From Heterotrichella gracilis (taxonomy: Eukaryota; Sar; Xanthophyceae; Tribonematales; Xanthonemataceae), in assembly GCA_032358255.1 (NCBI GenBank), contig JAULBX010025342.1, forward strand, positions 1-62,936: a stretch of DNA of 62,936 nucleotides, given 5' to 3'. A program made the translations under genes and the position numbers. The notes below the pieces were generated by a model. It searched no databases. It had not been told where the DNA came from and worked only from the letters and a program-made list of their open reading frames with translations. Positions 1 through 10,214 of the stretch are shown here, piece after piece (position 1 is the first letter of the stretch; the number at the start of each line of letters is the position of its first letter).

Positions 1-15
1 CCGTTCTGGCTGGTG

Positions 16-92
16 TGGTGCCCTGGTGCGAGCCAGTGGCCCCCTAACTACGCCTCTGTGCGTTCCCTTTCTTTCTTCTTTCTTTCTTCTGG
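16..92 (+). repeat. Dispersed repeat, copy 1 of an inverted pair
   Basis: About 75 bp starting GGTGCCCTGGTGCGAGCC and ending in a (TTTC)n-type pyrimidine tail. The reverse complement of 9269-9350 matches it almost base for base, including the core CCTAACTACGCCTCTGTGCG apart from one base. The pair lies in opposite orientation around the acyl-CoA-binding and Nudix genes. It could be a short retroposon with a TTTC tail, or the ends of a larger unit. Confidence 0.75.
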
Positions 93-394
93 TACTACTG
101 ACATCAATTACATGGGAGGACTTCAGGAAAAGGACAGAATTACGTGCATAGTCCACTTTACTGCAGTACCTTGATGTCACAATGATTGCTGTCAATGGTC
201 GCCATCCGCATGCAATAAATAAATAGCAGCAAATTTATTCCATAAAAAATCAATATCAGTCATGTGGTAATTGACAGTGTGAGGCAAGCATGCAGAATAT
301 TCCTTTCATATGCTGTCACAATGTCTGTGCGTGTACCCATGTTATTACGCTAAAGTAGCGTGAAGGTGATGCAAGGCGGGTTCGGCCTGGGCCA

Positions 395-590
395 GCAGGA
401 GGTACACTAGTAAGGGTTTACGCCTCGCCCACACAGGTCCCACAATTCAATCAAGTTACCTAAGACAGGGTTTACACCTGGCCCAACGTCCCGCCACTGC
501 CATCAGGGACATGATACCCTAACGCAGGGTTGACGCCTGCCCAAGCAGGTATGTACCCTAAGGCAGGGTTTACGCCATGCCCAGCAGCTC
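395..590. repeat. Degraded tandem repeat with GGGTTTACGCC core
   Basis: Four imperfect units, about 40-60 bp apart, each contain a version of GCAGGGTTTACGCCTGCCCA, often preceded by TACCCTAA. They lie beyond the last exon I can assign to the acyl-CoA-binding gene. They resemble the exon-edge ladders elsewhere in the window, but I could not identify a parent exon. Confidence 0.5.
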
Positions 591-947
591 CCCACGCCCA
601 TCCTTGTACAGGCACTTGGCTGGAAGCTCACAAAAGTGCTGCACCAAGGGATTGAGGGTGTCGGTTTGGAATTGGGACTTAGGGTTTGGAAGCGGCAAGC
701 TGCCGTGCATTGGATTAGGAGCTGCAAGCATACATTTCATGCATTCTATACCTAGGGTGACCCCCAGCATGCCCCTTCATGACTGGATTTTGATTCCCAC
801 CACCCTGCCAAACACAAAGGGCATGAAAAGAGGTGGCATATATATCCACACCCAAGTTCCTGATTCGTGCCTTTGAAAGTGCCCTAACGCACTCACTCTC
901 CCTCCTGCATTATGCATACATTTATGTGCTATATATAGGCATGTACT

Positions 948-1330
948 CCCCCACGCACGTGCGCACCTTGACAAGATTTGCCTATGCGCCCTCCCGCTTC
1001 CTTCCCCTTGTACAATTCCCAAAACACACATTATCGTGCATTTCTCATTCACGTAGATTGCCACAATCAGCACAGTACCCCCACGCACCTTGACATAGTT
1101 AGTCCTTGCGCGCTCCTGCTTCATGCCCTTGTATTTGTCCCAACAAAGGAAACGCCCATGTATGCATTTATCACGATTGGTACAAAACCCCCACCCACCT
1201 TGATGAAGTTTGTCCTTGCGCACCCCTGCTTCACACCCCTGTACTGTCCCGACAAAAACCTCGCCCATCTATGCATTTATCCCTTGCAAAAATTGCCACA
1301 ATTGATACAATACACCCACCCACCTTGATG
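948..1330 (-). repeat. Exon-edge ladder: copies of acyl-CoA-binding exon 4 donor end
   Basis: Units at about 948-1077, 1078-1194 and 1195-1318 are degenerate copies of the 3' end of exon 4 (which ends at 1324) plus its splice donor and following intron. On the minus strand the copy at 1078-1194 still encodes DKYKGMKQERARTNYVK followed by GTG. The authentic exon reads DKYKGMKQERARLNFIK. The unit at 1195-1318 has a frame break, and that at 948-1077 is more diverged. The period is about 117-130 bp. Confidence 0.8.
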
Positions 1331-3152
1331 AAGTTCAACCTCGCGCGCTCCTGCTTCATGCCCTTGTACTTGTCCCACGCGTCCCAGCGGGAGCGCCCGT
1401 CAAAGTCCAGCCCACCCTTCTCTGCCCACATGGGGCGCTCGGTGGTGTTGTCGCCCTCCAGGGCCTGCTGCGCGTAGCTGCAAGGGGGAAATGGGGGGAG
1501 GGGAGGGGTTCAGGGGTGGGGAGTGGGATGGTGCTGGTGCTGGTGGGATTTAATTGCCCTCCAGAGCCTGCGCATAGCTGCAAAGGGGGGACAGGGGTGG
1601 CAGGGTTCAGGGGGTTTTCATGAGAGGGTTGTATCGAAGGGGTGTCATCAGAGGGGTTTCATCGGAGGCTAGCACATAATCATGAACTGGGTAGCCCTGG
1701 CATGCAATTGGGCCCTAGCAATTCGGGAAGTAAACACTCAGGCCTATCCAAGTGCCAACGGTGACACCCTAGCCCAGGTAAAAGTCTCTAAAATATTCAG
1801 GTCTTTTACACCCATGGTGCATATGTCTCACCCACACAGCAGGTAGACCTCGTCGGACCGCACTGACGCGCTACCCTAGCTAAGGGTTCACCCATTGCAC
1901 ATAAACCTATACCAGGGTTTTACATCCATGATGCATGTGCCTCACCCGTACAGCAGGTAGAACTCGTCGGAGCGCACCGATGCGCCACCTGGCTTGGGAA
2001 TCAGGCGCCAGTTGAGCTCCTCGTACTTGGACACCAGCTTGTCAAACAGGGAGGGGTCGTAGGTCTGCAGCAGGAGGGGAGGAAAGGGGGAGGAAAGGGG
2101 GGATGCATGCAGGAGCTTCCTATTACCATTGAGCTGGACAGGGCACCGCACAGATGCATGGTGATGCACTTTGGTGGAACGTACAAGAGGGCCTGTGCCA
2201 CCCCTGATGGTGCTTGCTGGTGGCTTTCAACCAGCACTCTGGGCTGTCTGGACACCATAGGCTACTTCCCTGCCTCCCTCTGCCATTTCTGCTCCTTGCA
2301 CGCGTTTGACGCCTGTTGGCAGTCAAGTGCTAGGGTTTAGGGTTAGGGATTAGGGTTTAGGGTTTAGCTCTTACCTCCTTCTTCCATGGCGACTGCTCCT
2401 TGCCTGCCTCTGACGCCTCCTTGGCAGCTGCGTCCTTGATCATCTGCTTCAGCTTGGTGCGGGCAGCTGGGAAAGGGGAGAAGATATAAATAAAAAGTAT
2501 ATCACAATTAAAGTATTCACATTAAACTCTATGGCCCCTCAATTAAAGCCAAAAACAACACATCCTATGCTGCCCATCCTCAACCATGCGTGGTGGCTAA
2601 GAAAAGAAAATTCTTCCCTCTCCATGATGAATTTGGCCACACTCGGGGTGTGTTCAATGCCATGCAACCATGCTGGGAACGCATGGCATTCAGCTGTTGA
2701 ACAGGGTTTCTGATGAAAGCCTTTGATGAGCCGTGTGTGTGCCCATATGTGTGGTCTTGTGTGTTGTCAACAACCTTAAGGTATGCAAGCACAGTGTGGG
2801 TATGAGGTGAAAAAGTGGTTGCTTGGCACTTAGAGACACATAACGTCCACTCTCGCCAGGCAGACAGGCAGACAAGCCATAATATCCAGTAACAGCATTT
2901 GGGAGTTCCACTCCCTGCATCTGGTGGAAATCACCCAGTAGAGATGACACCGTTCAGCACCTTTTGGACGCCCCCTGTGCAAACCAACGCTCTCTCATCC
3001 CCTGACCTACCTCTCAATTTCTGGCGACCCGACCCAGGAACCTCGTCCAGGAAAGCGCTGTCCTTGATCGTCTCCTCTAGCTGGCCGATATCCTCCAGCT
3101 GAATGGCCTTCTCCAGAGCTGCGGTTGCGAGCTCCTGCGTGAGTGGCGCCAT
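1324..3152 (-). CDS. Acyl-CoA-binding protein (3' end not resolved)
   Basis: Probable carrier of medium/long-chain acyl-CoA esters. Exons on the minus strand are 3152-3011, 2466-2375, 2064-1946 and 1477-1324; all phases agree and donors are GTAGGT, GTAAGA, GTGAGG and GTGGGT. They encode 169 residues. Residues 1-80 form a charged, probably helical leader (MAPLTQELATAALEKAIQLE). From about residue 85 the ACBP fold is recognisable: LLYGYAQQALEGDN, then a proline/tryptophan turn, then FDGRSRWDAWDKYKGM and QERARLNFIK, matching the family's acyl-CoA-binding Y-x-x-Q...W-x-x-W/K-G pattern. The short C-terminal helix and stop must lie below 1324. I could not choose an exon there because that intron is filled with degraded copies of exon 4. 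Further partial copies of exon edges lie at 1558-1585 (exon 4 start) and 1815-1880 (exon 3 end). Plastidial, cytosolic or multi-domain status cannot be told. Confidence 0.8.
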
Positions 3153-4804
3153 AGCTGCTGGAATGAAGCCCTTGGATATCGAATGATGCCCTCAAGTATC
3201 GGCCAACAGGCTCTGCGTGGATAGCAAAGGAAACTGGTGAGCGGGTTGATGCGATGTGGGTGCATCTTGGAGTTTACGAGTACGTTTCGTGGGCAAGAGG
3301 TGCTCGAAGATACCAAGGCTGTTGATGGGGTTACCAGTACGGTGAATTCAGGACGGCATGCCGGGTGAATGCCGGGCACAATGCGCATACGTCTGGCTTC
3401 TCAATTGCTTCGCAGGTGTCCCAGAGAAGTGTAGCTATTTTGATAACAACCCTATGCATCACCCGTGTGCGTTACACCTGCCGTTTGGGCCTACCCGGAT
3501 AGTGGTGTACGTTACCTGTACTGAAAGGCCTCTGCTCTCCACCAACTCTGTAGCTACTGCAGTGACCTAGTGCCTATGCTAGCAACGGCATTGTACAGCG
3601 AGCAAAGAAGTGCTTTCATACGTGGGGTGCAGAACGCAGCTCTGCCGTTTGAGAAGTGAAGAGCAATGGTCAGGCCCGACCCCCTCGCTTACTCGTTCGT
3701 TCTTTCCCTCCCTGGACCCCATGCAATTGCCGTCCATGCTCTAGTAAAAAACAAAGCGCCTATTCCGAACCAACAGACCCTGCTTCCGCCGTCCTGGACA
3801 AATACATAACATTGACTCACTTCAAGCCAATAGCCTGCCGTATTAAAGGCTGCAGCTTACCTTTATCCCCGGTACCTTCTCACCAGTGCACCCACCGCCA
3901 CCACCACACATGCCACGCCACTAGCCGCGGCTCCCTGCCGCCCCGCACCGGTCAGATGCACCAAGAAGCGCCGCATGGCAGCCTGAAATACAGTCAACTG
4001 GCGATGCATCGCTGCGCAAGGCTTCTGGCGGGGCGCGCCACTGGCTTACGCATGCAAGGTAAACGCATGGCCACGAAATATTGACTTCCAGTTTTCGGCC
4101 CAGGGAGGCGATCTGGGTAACCAACCACGCAAAATAGCATGCACAGGGTTGTACCTGCGCCCGTGTTTAGCGTACCGGAGTGCTTGATATGGTGTTTACA
4201 TAACCCTATCCAGTACACACACATTTGGACTTTTCGCGTTGGCACTACCCCTTATGCCTGAGGAATGGCTTACAATATAGGTGTCAGTATACCACAACCA
4301 ACCCAGAACGTGGCGCAACCCCGCCTTATTCGTCTCCCAGGCCGTGCATGCATGCATATGCTGCCACAGCAGCAGTCAACCTCCACCGCTGATTGCTCCC
4401 ATTTGCAACCCCTCCGCTTCACACCAGTCATGGTCCTCCCCTGTGGTTGTGCCTTTGAGGCGCCCCGGCACAGTCCCCTGACTATGTTCGTGTTTTGCTT
4501 GCAGTAGTCCTCCCCAACACCACGCGGGTGCGCTCCCCCTGCCCCACCAGCAACCAGCAACCAAGGTACGCAGGACCCAAGGGGTATCCCACCACCATGA
4601 GGGTGAAAGTCCTGGCACTCTTAGGTATTTTCTTCAGTGCACTAGCACCCACCACACAGCCGTAACCACTTGCGCCCGCTCTATGCCCACTGACCCTAAA
4701 CCCTGAACCAATCCCGCAACCAGGGTCATAGTGCCTCTGGCCACCCACCCGTCTACACCCATGAACCAGCACACACGCAGTGATCCAAAAAACACCCAAT
4801 ATGT
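3153..4804. other. Divergent intergenic region
   Basis: Lies between the start codons of the acyl-CoA-binding gene (-) and the Nudix-phosphatase gene (+). I found no convincing exon, repeat family or RNA gene. It probably holds both promoters and 5' leaders. No TATA box stands out. Confidence 0.5.
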
Positions 4805-7800
4805 ATGTCCGTCGCCTCCATTCTCCCCAGGACCGCCCTTTCCCCCTTGTGCTGCGCCACCGCACCCTCCCCCTCGCCCTACTCTACCACCCCTGGCACC
4901 CCACCCACACCCACCACCAGCACCAATGGCAACGGCACGCACTACCAGCAGCTAGCCACTCGTCGGGATTCCCCTCCCCGTTTCGAGCCCGCCCACTATG
5001 CCGCACTCCCCTTGGACCGAGCCACCCACCTCAGGCAAGTGCTGACCCTGAGAACGCTGAGAACCCTATTGAAAAATTGGGGCCCCGCTCCGGGGCTAAG
5101 TATTGGGGCAAAGGAGGGTATGATGTATAATCAAATTGGGAGAGTACTCTGGCTTGGGGACTACATGCACGGTATGGTGTGGGGGACTAGATGCACGGAG
5201 GGGAGGGACTTCTCCAGCCCTCCCCGTCACGCATTACACTCCATGTGTTTAATGCAATGCAGTGTGTCGCTGGATAAACCCCGTGTGTTATGATGTTCAG
5301 AATTGGCCTTGAAGTGTGTGGTCCGCACTCTGTGCAGCCGAAAAGCCGCCCAAATTAGAATGTGTCCAGGTCATGCATTGTCAAGAATCTGATGGGCACA
5401 TGCATCAGCAGCGGGCAATTCCATTAGAATCTGATGGAATTCCATCATGCAATTCCATCAGCAGCGGGCAATTCCATCAGAATCTGATGCAATTCCATCA
5501 TGCAATTCCATCAGAATCTAATGGAATTCCATCATGCAATTCCATCACCAGCGGGCACCTCCGCCCCTGTGGTATCTGCTGATGAGACTCAGCTAGAGAC
5601 ACGCAGAGGCGCAGGTGCTTGCTGCTGATGCATTTGCCTGGCAAATTCTTTGCATTGCGCAGGCCATCCAAACTGTAGCGATCTTTCAGACACAGAGTGT
5701 GGACCGCAATCTTTACCACCATTTTACTCCCTCCCAGGCGTGGGCCCAGTCTCTGCGTCTCTCCTGCTGGATTTCATCAGCAGAGACCACAGAGCCAATG
5801 CATCTACCCTCACATTCTTGACCCTAAACTCTAAACCCTAAAGCACATTCTTGACAGTGCACGGGCCCATTCAGACTGCAGCGATCTTTCTGTAGCACAA
5901 AGGACGAGAGTTTTGAGCCCTAATGGATGTACCGTCACACCCTCCCAGGCATGCTTCTCCCTCCCCTCTCACACTTCCCCCTTTCCACAACCCTTCTTAT
6001 GCAGGAAAGACCCTGCCGCATTGGACCAGCTGCTCCATACCCCTGCCACAAAAATATCACTCCTGTACCAAAACAAGAGCCTGGTACTGCCCGCCCCACC
6101 ACCCACAGCCACCGCCACCGCCACAGACCCCTCCCAAACCACTCCCGATGGGGACCCCCCCTTGTGGCGCCCCGCATATGTGCAGCCAGCTAGTATGGTG
6201 CTGCGGCACTGCAACGTTGAGGTGGGGATTGTGTTTTTGGGGCTGGATGCGGAGGGGAGCGCTGTCTTTGCTGGGGAGCTGTGTGCGCACCCCATGGTGC
6301 TGGAGGAGGTGTGGGGCAAGGAGCCAGGTGCGGGCTAGGGTTTAGTGGCAGGGTTTTGGATGGATTAGGGTGTGGAGCTGTGGTGCGCACCCCATGTGTT
6401 TGAGGAGGTTTGGGGCAAGGAGCCAGATGCGGACTAGGGATTAGTGGCAGTATTTCATCGTATTCTGTGATGGGAATGTGGTGTGGTGTGCACCTTCCAT
6501 TACTGCATCAGCTCCCTGCCTCCTGTGACATATGGATGCTGCATAACGCCCTCCCTTGAAATAAACCTCCTACCGCCCCACCACAGAGCATCCACCTTCC
6601 TGGGTAGACCTGCGCTCCGAGGGACCTCACATGGCGCCTGCAGACGCTGCTGTGCTGGCGTTAGCGCGCGGCATGCTGACGTGGAATGCAGGCCACCTGT
6701 ACACGTCACGCACGGGGGAGCCAACCATGCCCTCGCAAGGGGGGTACGCCAGGTGGGTCGACAAGGGGGGAGGTTGGAAGGGGATAGCGAGGGAAATTGC
6801 CACGGTGTTGAACTGGTCCTTGCATGCATTTGGAAACATTTTGGCCTCTTAGATGCATTCAGGACGGTATACTGGAATTGCCTAGTGCAGGGGAAGTTTT
6901 CACTTGAATAGTCATGTACATTATCACGCCCACTGCACTTCCCCTCCCCCGCACCCACCCCACCTCAACCCCCTGCAGGTCTGTGCAAGAGGGTACCCGT
7001 GGCACCTACCCTCGAATTGATCCTGCCATCATCTCCCTGGTGGCATGTGGCTCATACCTGCTGCTGGGTAGGCAGAAGCGGTGGAAGGCGGGGAGGTACT
7101 CGCTGCTGGCAGGTGAGGAGGGACCCTTAGGGTTTAGGATCAAGGATGTAGGTCCTGCTCATGTCTTAGGCATGCTATCTGGCTCCAAGATGGAAGGCAT
7201 GTACTTACTTAATATGTTTTGGGCTACTAGTTGCTGCACCCACTTCACACTACTCAAACGCTGCACCACTCACTCTCATGCACACCTCGCAAATCCTTCC
7301 TCAGGGTTCATAGAGGTGGGCGAAACCCTAGAACAAGCCGTGGTGCGGGAGGTGGCAGAGGAATCTGGAGTGGCTGTGGACATCGACACTGTGGCCTACT
7401 CAGCTAGCCAGCCCTGGCCTTTTCCTCAATCCCTGATGGTGGGCTTCACATCCCAGGCGGTGCAGCGTGGGGACCAAGGGGAGGGGTTCCAATTACTGGA
7501 TGTAGGTGGAAAGGATGGGAGGTTGGAGGTTGGGGAACATGTGAGCTCTGGAAGTGAGAATGCTCGCGATTCTGGTTTAGGCTGGAAAGTAAATACTTAC
7601 TGGTGTTAAGAGAAAGCATGCATGGAGGATCTATGCTGTGTGGGTGAGGCGTACATACATCAATGTACGTAATGAATCAAATCCCCCTCCTCCTTGAAAA
7701 CCTTATTCTGCTTCACCCTTGTGGGCAGGCTCAGTCTCGAGGTGCTGCCATTGATGTGGGGCTCCTCCCCTGCGAGGCCCAGGCCTACCTTGGCAATACC

Positions 7801-9033
7801 CCTCCTGCACCAGCCACCCTGGATTCTGAGCTAGAGCACGTGGGGTGGTTCCACGCGGACTGGCTCAGGGCGGCGCTGGCAGGTGGGTGGGTGGGTGGAG
7901 GAAATCCTAGGGAAGGGTTTTTTCGACAGGGTTTAGGGTCTTGTGTTCCACGCAGACTGGCTCAGGGCGGCGCTGGCAGGTGGGTGGGAAAAACCCTAAG
8001 GAAGGGTTACTGTTGGGGCGGGCCTTGTTCGCCAATGATTTTGGGTTGTACCCATTTAGAAATGGTATGATGCCTGCCAACATAGGTTTGGATATGCACT
8101 TCCACGTCTGACCATCCCATTGATGATAGAAACCAAAATATGGGGAATCCATTCTAGGCGTCAGGAGCGCTACAAGTAATGTAATTTTAACCCCACACCA
8201 TCACCAACTCCCCATGTGAAAAACCTCATCCGCTTTTGGACCCCTGCAGGGAGCCCCCACGTGCAATGGGTCCCCCACAAATTCGGCATCCCGGGGAAGT
8301 ATGCCCTGGCCAATCATATCATCACCACCTGGCTGGATGCACATGCCCCCCCTGGCTGGGTGGGGGACCAAATTGCCGACGTGCAAATATCCGAGGGGGT
8401 GCAGAAATACGTACTGCTGCGGGTGTCGGACGGCAAGGGGAGGAGCAAACTGATAGTGCGAGGGGATTCGAGAGCTGGGTACCACAATGATTTGTACCAG
8501 CGGGTGCGCCAGGGGGTGAGGGAGCTGGACCTCAAGGTGAGGATACAGGATGGGGAGGAATATATGTATGTGATGTTAAACAATTTCTCAAAGCCTTCCA
8601 GCAGTACAGTCAGATTGGCAGTCAGTCCTCATTGCGTTGTTGAAATCTGAGAAAAATTGCAACTACCCACCGACCCATCCAAGTTGACAACTTGCTGGAG
8701 AAACCCTGGCGAGCAGAACCCTTGCGTACACCCGAGGCAATTGCAACCATACCGTTGGCATGATACATGTGTGTCATGCTGCATGGCTCTGTGCACCTCT
8801 CACAAATCCCCTGTCCCCCGACAACAGCTGACATTCCCTGCCATTGCATTCTGCAGGTTGAAACCCTAGGCGGGGGTCGCCTCGAGCACCTGCACGAGCC
8901 AGGGCTGGTGTCCATATACGGATACAGCGCGGCATTTGGCCAGGCCCCCCACCAAATCACCCAGGCCCTGGTGGCCCGCTGGCTGCCCCTTTATGACCCC
9001 TCGCGCATCACCATCTCGTACGAGGGGTACTGA
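4805..9033 (+). CDS. Nudix NADH pyrophosphatase fused to a phosphohistidine phosphatase (Janus/PHPT1) domain
   Basis: Exons 4805-5034, 6005-6327, 6587-6752, 6979-7112, 7305-7501, 7729-7882, 8250-8536 and 8857-9033 join in frame to about 555 residues. Residues 1-60 are Ser/Thr/Pro-rich, possibly a plastid or mitochondrial transit peptide. NUDT12/NudC-type sequence follows: [43 protein letters not shown] and [14 protein letters not shown]. The Nudix box [20 protein letters not shown] is near residue 285, then the family signature [14 protein letters not shown]. Exon 7 holds both the Nudix C-terminus ([16 protein letters not shown]) and, uninterrupted, the start of a PHPT1 domain ([34 protein letters not shown] with the expected catalytic His near residue 480). 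Exon 8 completes it ([29 protein letters not shown]-stop). Intron 1 has a GC donor (AG|GCAAGT). The zinc-ribbon cysteines usual between the Nudix subdomains are absent. Exon 5 could instead end at 7459. Expected activities, from family knowledge, are NAD(P)H/NAD-cap hydrolysis and protein-phosphohistidine dephosphorylation. Confidence 0.87.
5415..5570. repeat. Tandem repeat built on AATTCCATCA
   Basis: A minisatellite in intron 1 of the Nudix-phosphatase gene. Roughly 53-bp units combine AATTCCATCAGAATCTGATG, GAATTCCATCATGC and AGCGGGC in changing order. Each unit contains short dyads (GAATTC, GATGGAATTCCATC), so the array is also rich in small hairpins. Confidence 0.8.
6287..6450 (+). repeat. 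Exon-edge copy of Nudix exon 2 donor end
   Basis: The end of exon 2 (GTGCGCACCCCATGGTGCTGGAGG...GAGCCAGGTGCGG, about 6284-6333) is repeated at about 6388-6435 with a few substitutions. It includes a decayed donor (CCAGATGCGG) and the following GGATTAGTGGCAG. A TAGGGTTTAG heptamer lies in the spacer. Confidence 0.8.
7566..7604 (+). mobile_element. Short 3' remnant related to the SINE at 26773-27074
   Basis: GGCTGGAAAGTAAATACTTA in intron 5 of the Nudix-phosphatase gene matches the 3' end of the SINE at 27038-27065 (GAAGCTGGAAAGCAAATACT) apart from a few bases. Only the tail end is present, with one or two ACTT units. It is probably a decayed or 5'-truncated insertion. Confidence 0.5.
7840..7995 (+). 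repeat. Exon-edge copy of Nudix exon 6 donor end
   Basis: The end of exon 6, TTCCACGCGGACTGGCTCAG, continuing through GGCGGCGCTGGCAGGTGGG (about 7849-7889), is repeated at about 7948-7988 in the intron with near identity, donor included. The spacer contains GGGTTTAGGGT and the copy is followed by AAACCCTAAGG. Confidence 0.85.
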
Positions 9034-9268
9034 GCGCTGAGGCGAGGGCAGGGCAGAGGGAATGAGCAGCACTATTGAGGCCATGCTACCCAATGCAATG
9101 CCATGCTTGAATGGCCAAGGATTGGTTACGCCTTTGATTTGATGTTCTTCCTCGGCACGCTTAGGGGTTTGGGATATTGGGCGCTGTGGTTGTAAATTTT
9201 GTACTGGCGGGTTGCAAGGAGGGGCCTTGGGGATTGTATTCCTTCTGAACAGAGCACGATAGGTAGAC
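9034..9268. other. 3' flank of the Nudix-phosphatase gene
   Basis: Non-coding sequence after the stop codon. No obvious algal polyadenylation signal (TGTAA) apart from TTGTAAATTTTG near 9190, which is a reasonable candidate. Confidence 0.35.
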
Positions 9269-9350
9269 TGACAAAGAAGAAGAAAGAAAGAAAGAAAGGG
9301 GACGCACAGAGGCGTAGTTAAGGGGCCACTGGCTCGCACTAGGGCACCGA
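9269..9350 (-). repeat. Dispersed repeat, copy 2 of an inverted pair
   Basis: Read on the minus strand this is GGTGCCCTAGTGCGAGCCAG followed by the GGCCCC...CTCTGTGCG core and a (CTTT)n tail, the counterpart of 16-92. It lies ~240 bp beyond the Nudix-phosphatase stop codon. Confidence 0.75.
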
Positions 9351-10214
9351 TCAGAAAGAAATTAAACATATGTCTACTGCATACTTCTGCAGTTTAAAGC
9401 ATCCATACTCCAGTGCAATAAGTGTTCTTTAATGCTGTTAGGTTTATGGAAATTATTTTTATGATGGACTAAAATAGTAAATAAAATCAGCACAATTACC
9501 TTGGAAAACCTAATGCATGCTTATAACACGATGGGGAGTACCAACCCACAAATAACCAGGCCGTTCGCCCTACTCAGATCACTGCAATATACACATCAAT
9601 ATCCACAGCAGTCGTGGCGCATAAACGCTTTGCCATAGCTAGCCTTACGAAGAGCTGTTTCACATGCATGCATGCATAAATATGGACCAACCTTTCACAC
9701 GTTGTTCGGCTTCAACTTGACCCATGTCCAGCTCTGCGAAGCGTATGAGCAGCAGTTATCTCCCACGCTGTTCTGTGTGTTTTGAAAATTGCAGCCAACA
9801 ATTCTCTCACCAACCCTGGCATCGCATTCAGACTGCACTGGTACGTGTGCTGTTTGGAACGGCCACAAGCTCGCATCTCCTGCGTGCACACCAAACTTGG
9901 GCAACTCTCTCTTTGCTTGTCCCACTGTGTGCCCGGTCATGGCTTGTGTGCTCTCCTGTTTGGTATTTTACTATCAGCCAGGTGAACACAGAAGGATGCA
10001 TCCTCATGTGAGTAAGAAACTGGTGTGATCCTTTGTGATCAGTTGGGTTTTGAACCAGTTTGGTTTCTGTCTCCTTGACCTGTTTACTGGCAATGGCAAA
10101 GCTAGCACACCAAGTAAAACTTGCAACTTGTGCAGGTTGGGGATCGAGCCGCACAAGCTGTCAGCTGCAGCTATGCAGTGACCTGGAGATAACTTCATAC
10201 AGCCGGCTTCCACT
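9351..10214. other. Intergenic, partly AT-rich
   Basis: No coding signal found. The last ~90 bp upstream of the F-box A start are clearly homologous to the sequence upstream of F-box B (around 15500-15579), so the duplication that made the two genes included their 5' flank. Confidence 0.5.
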
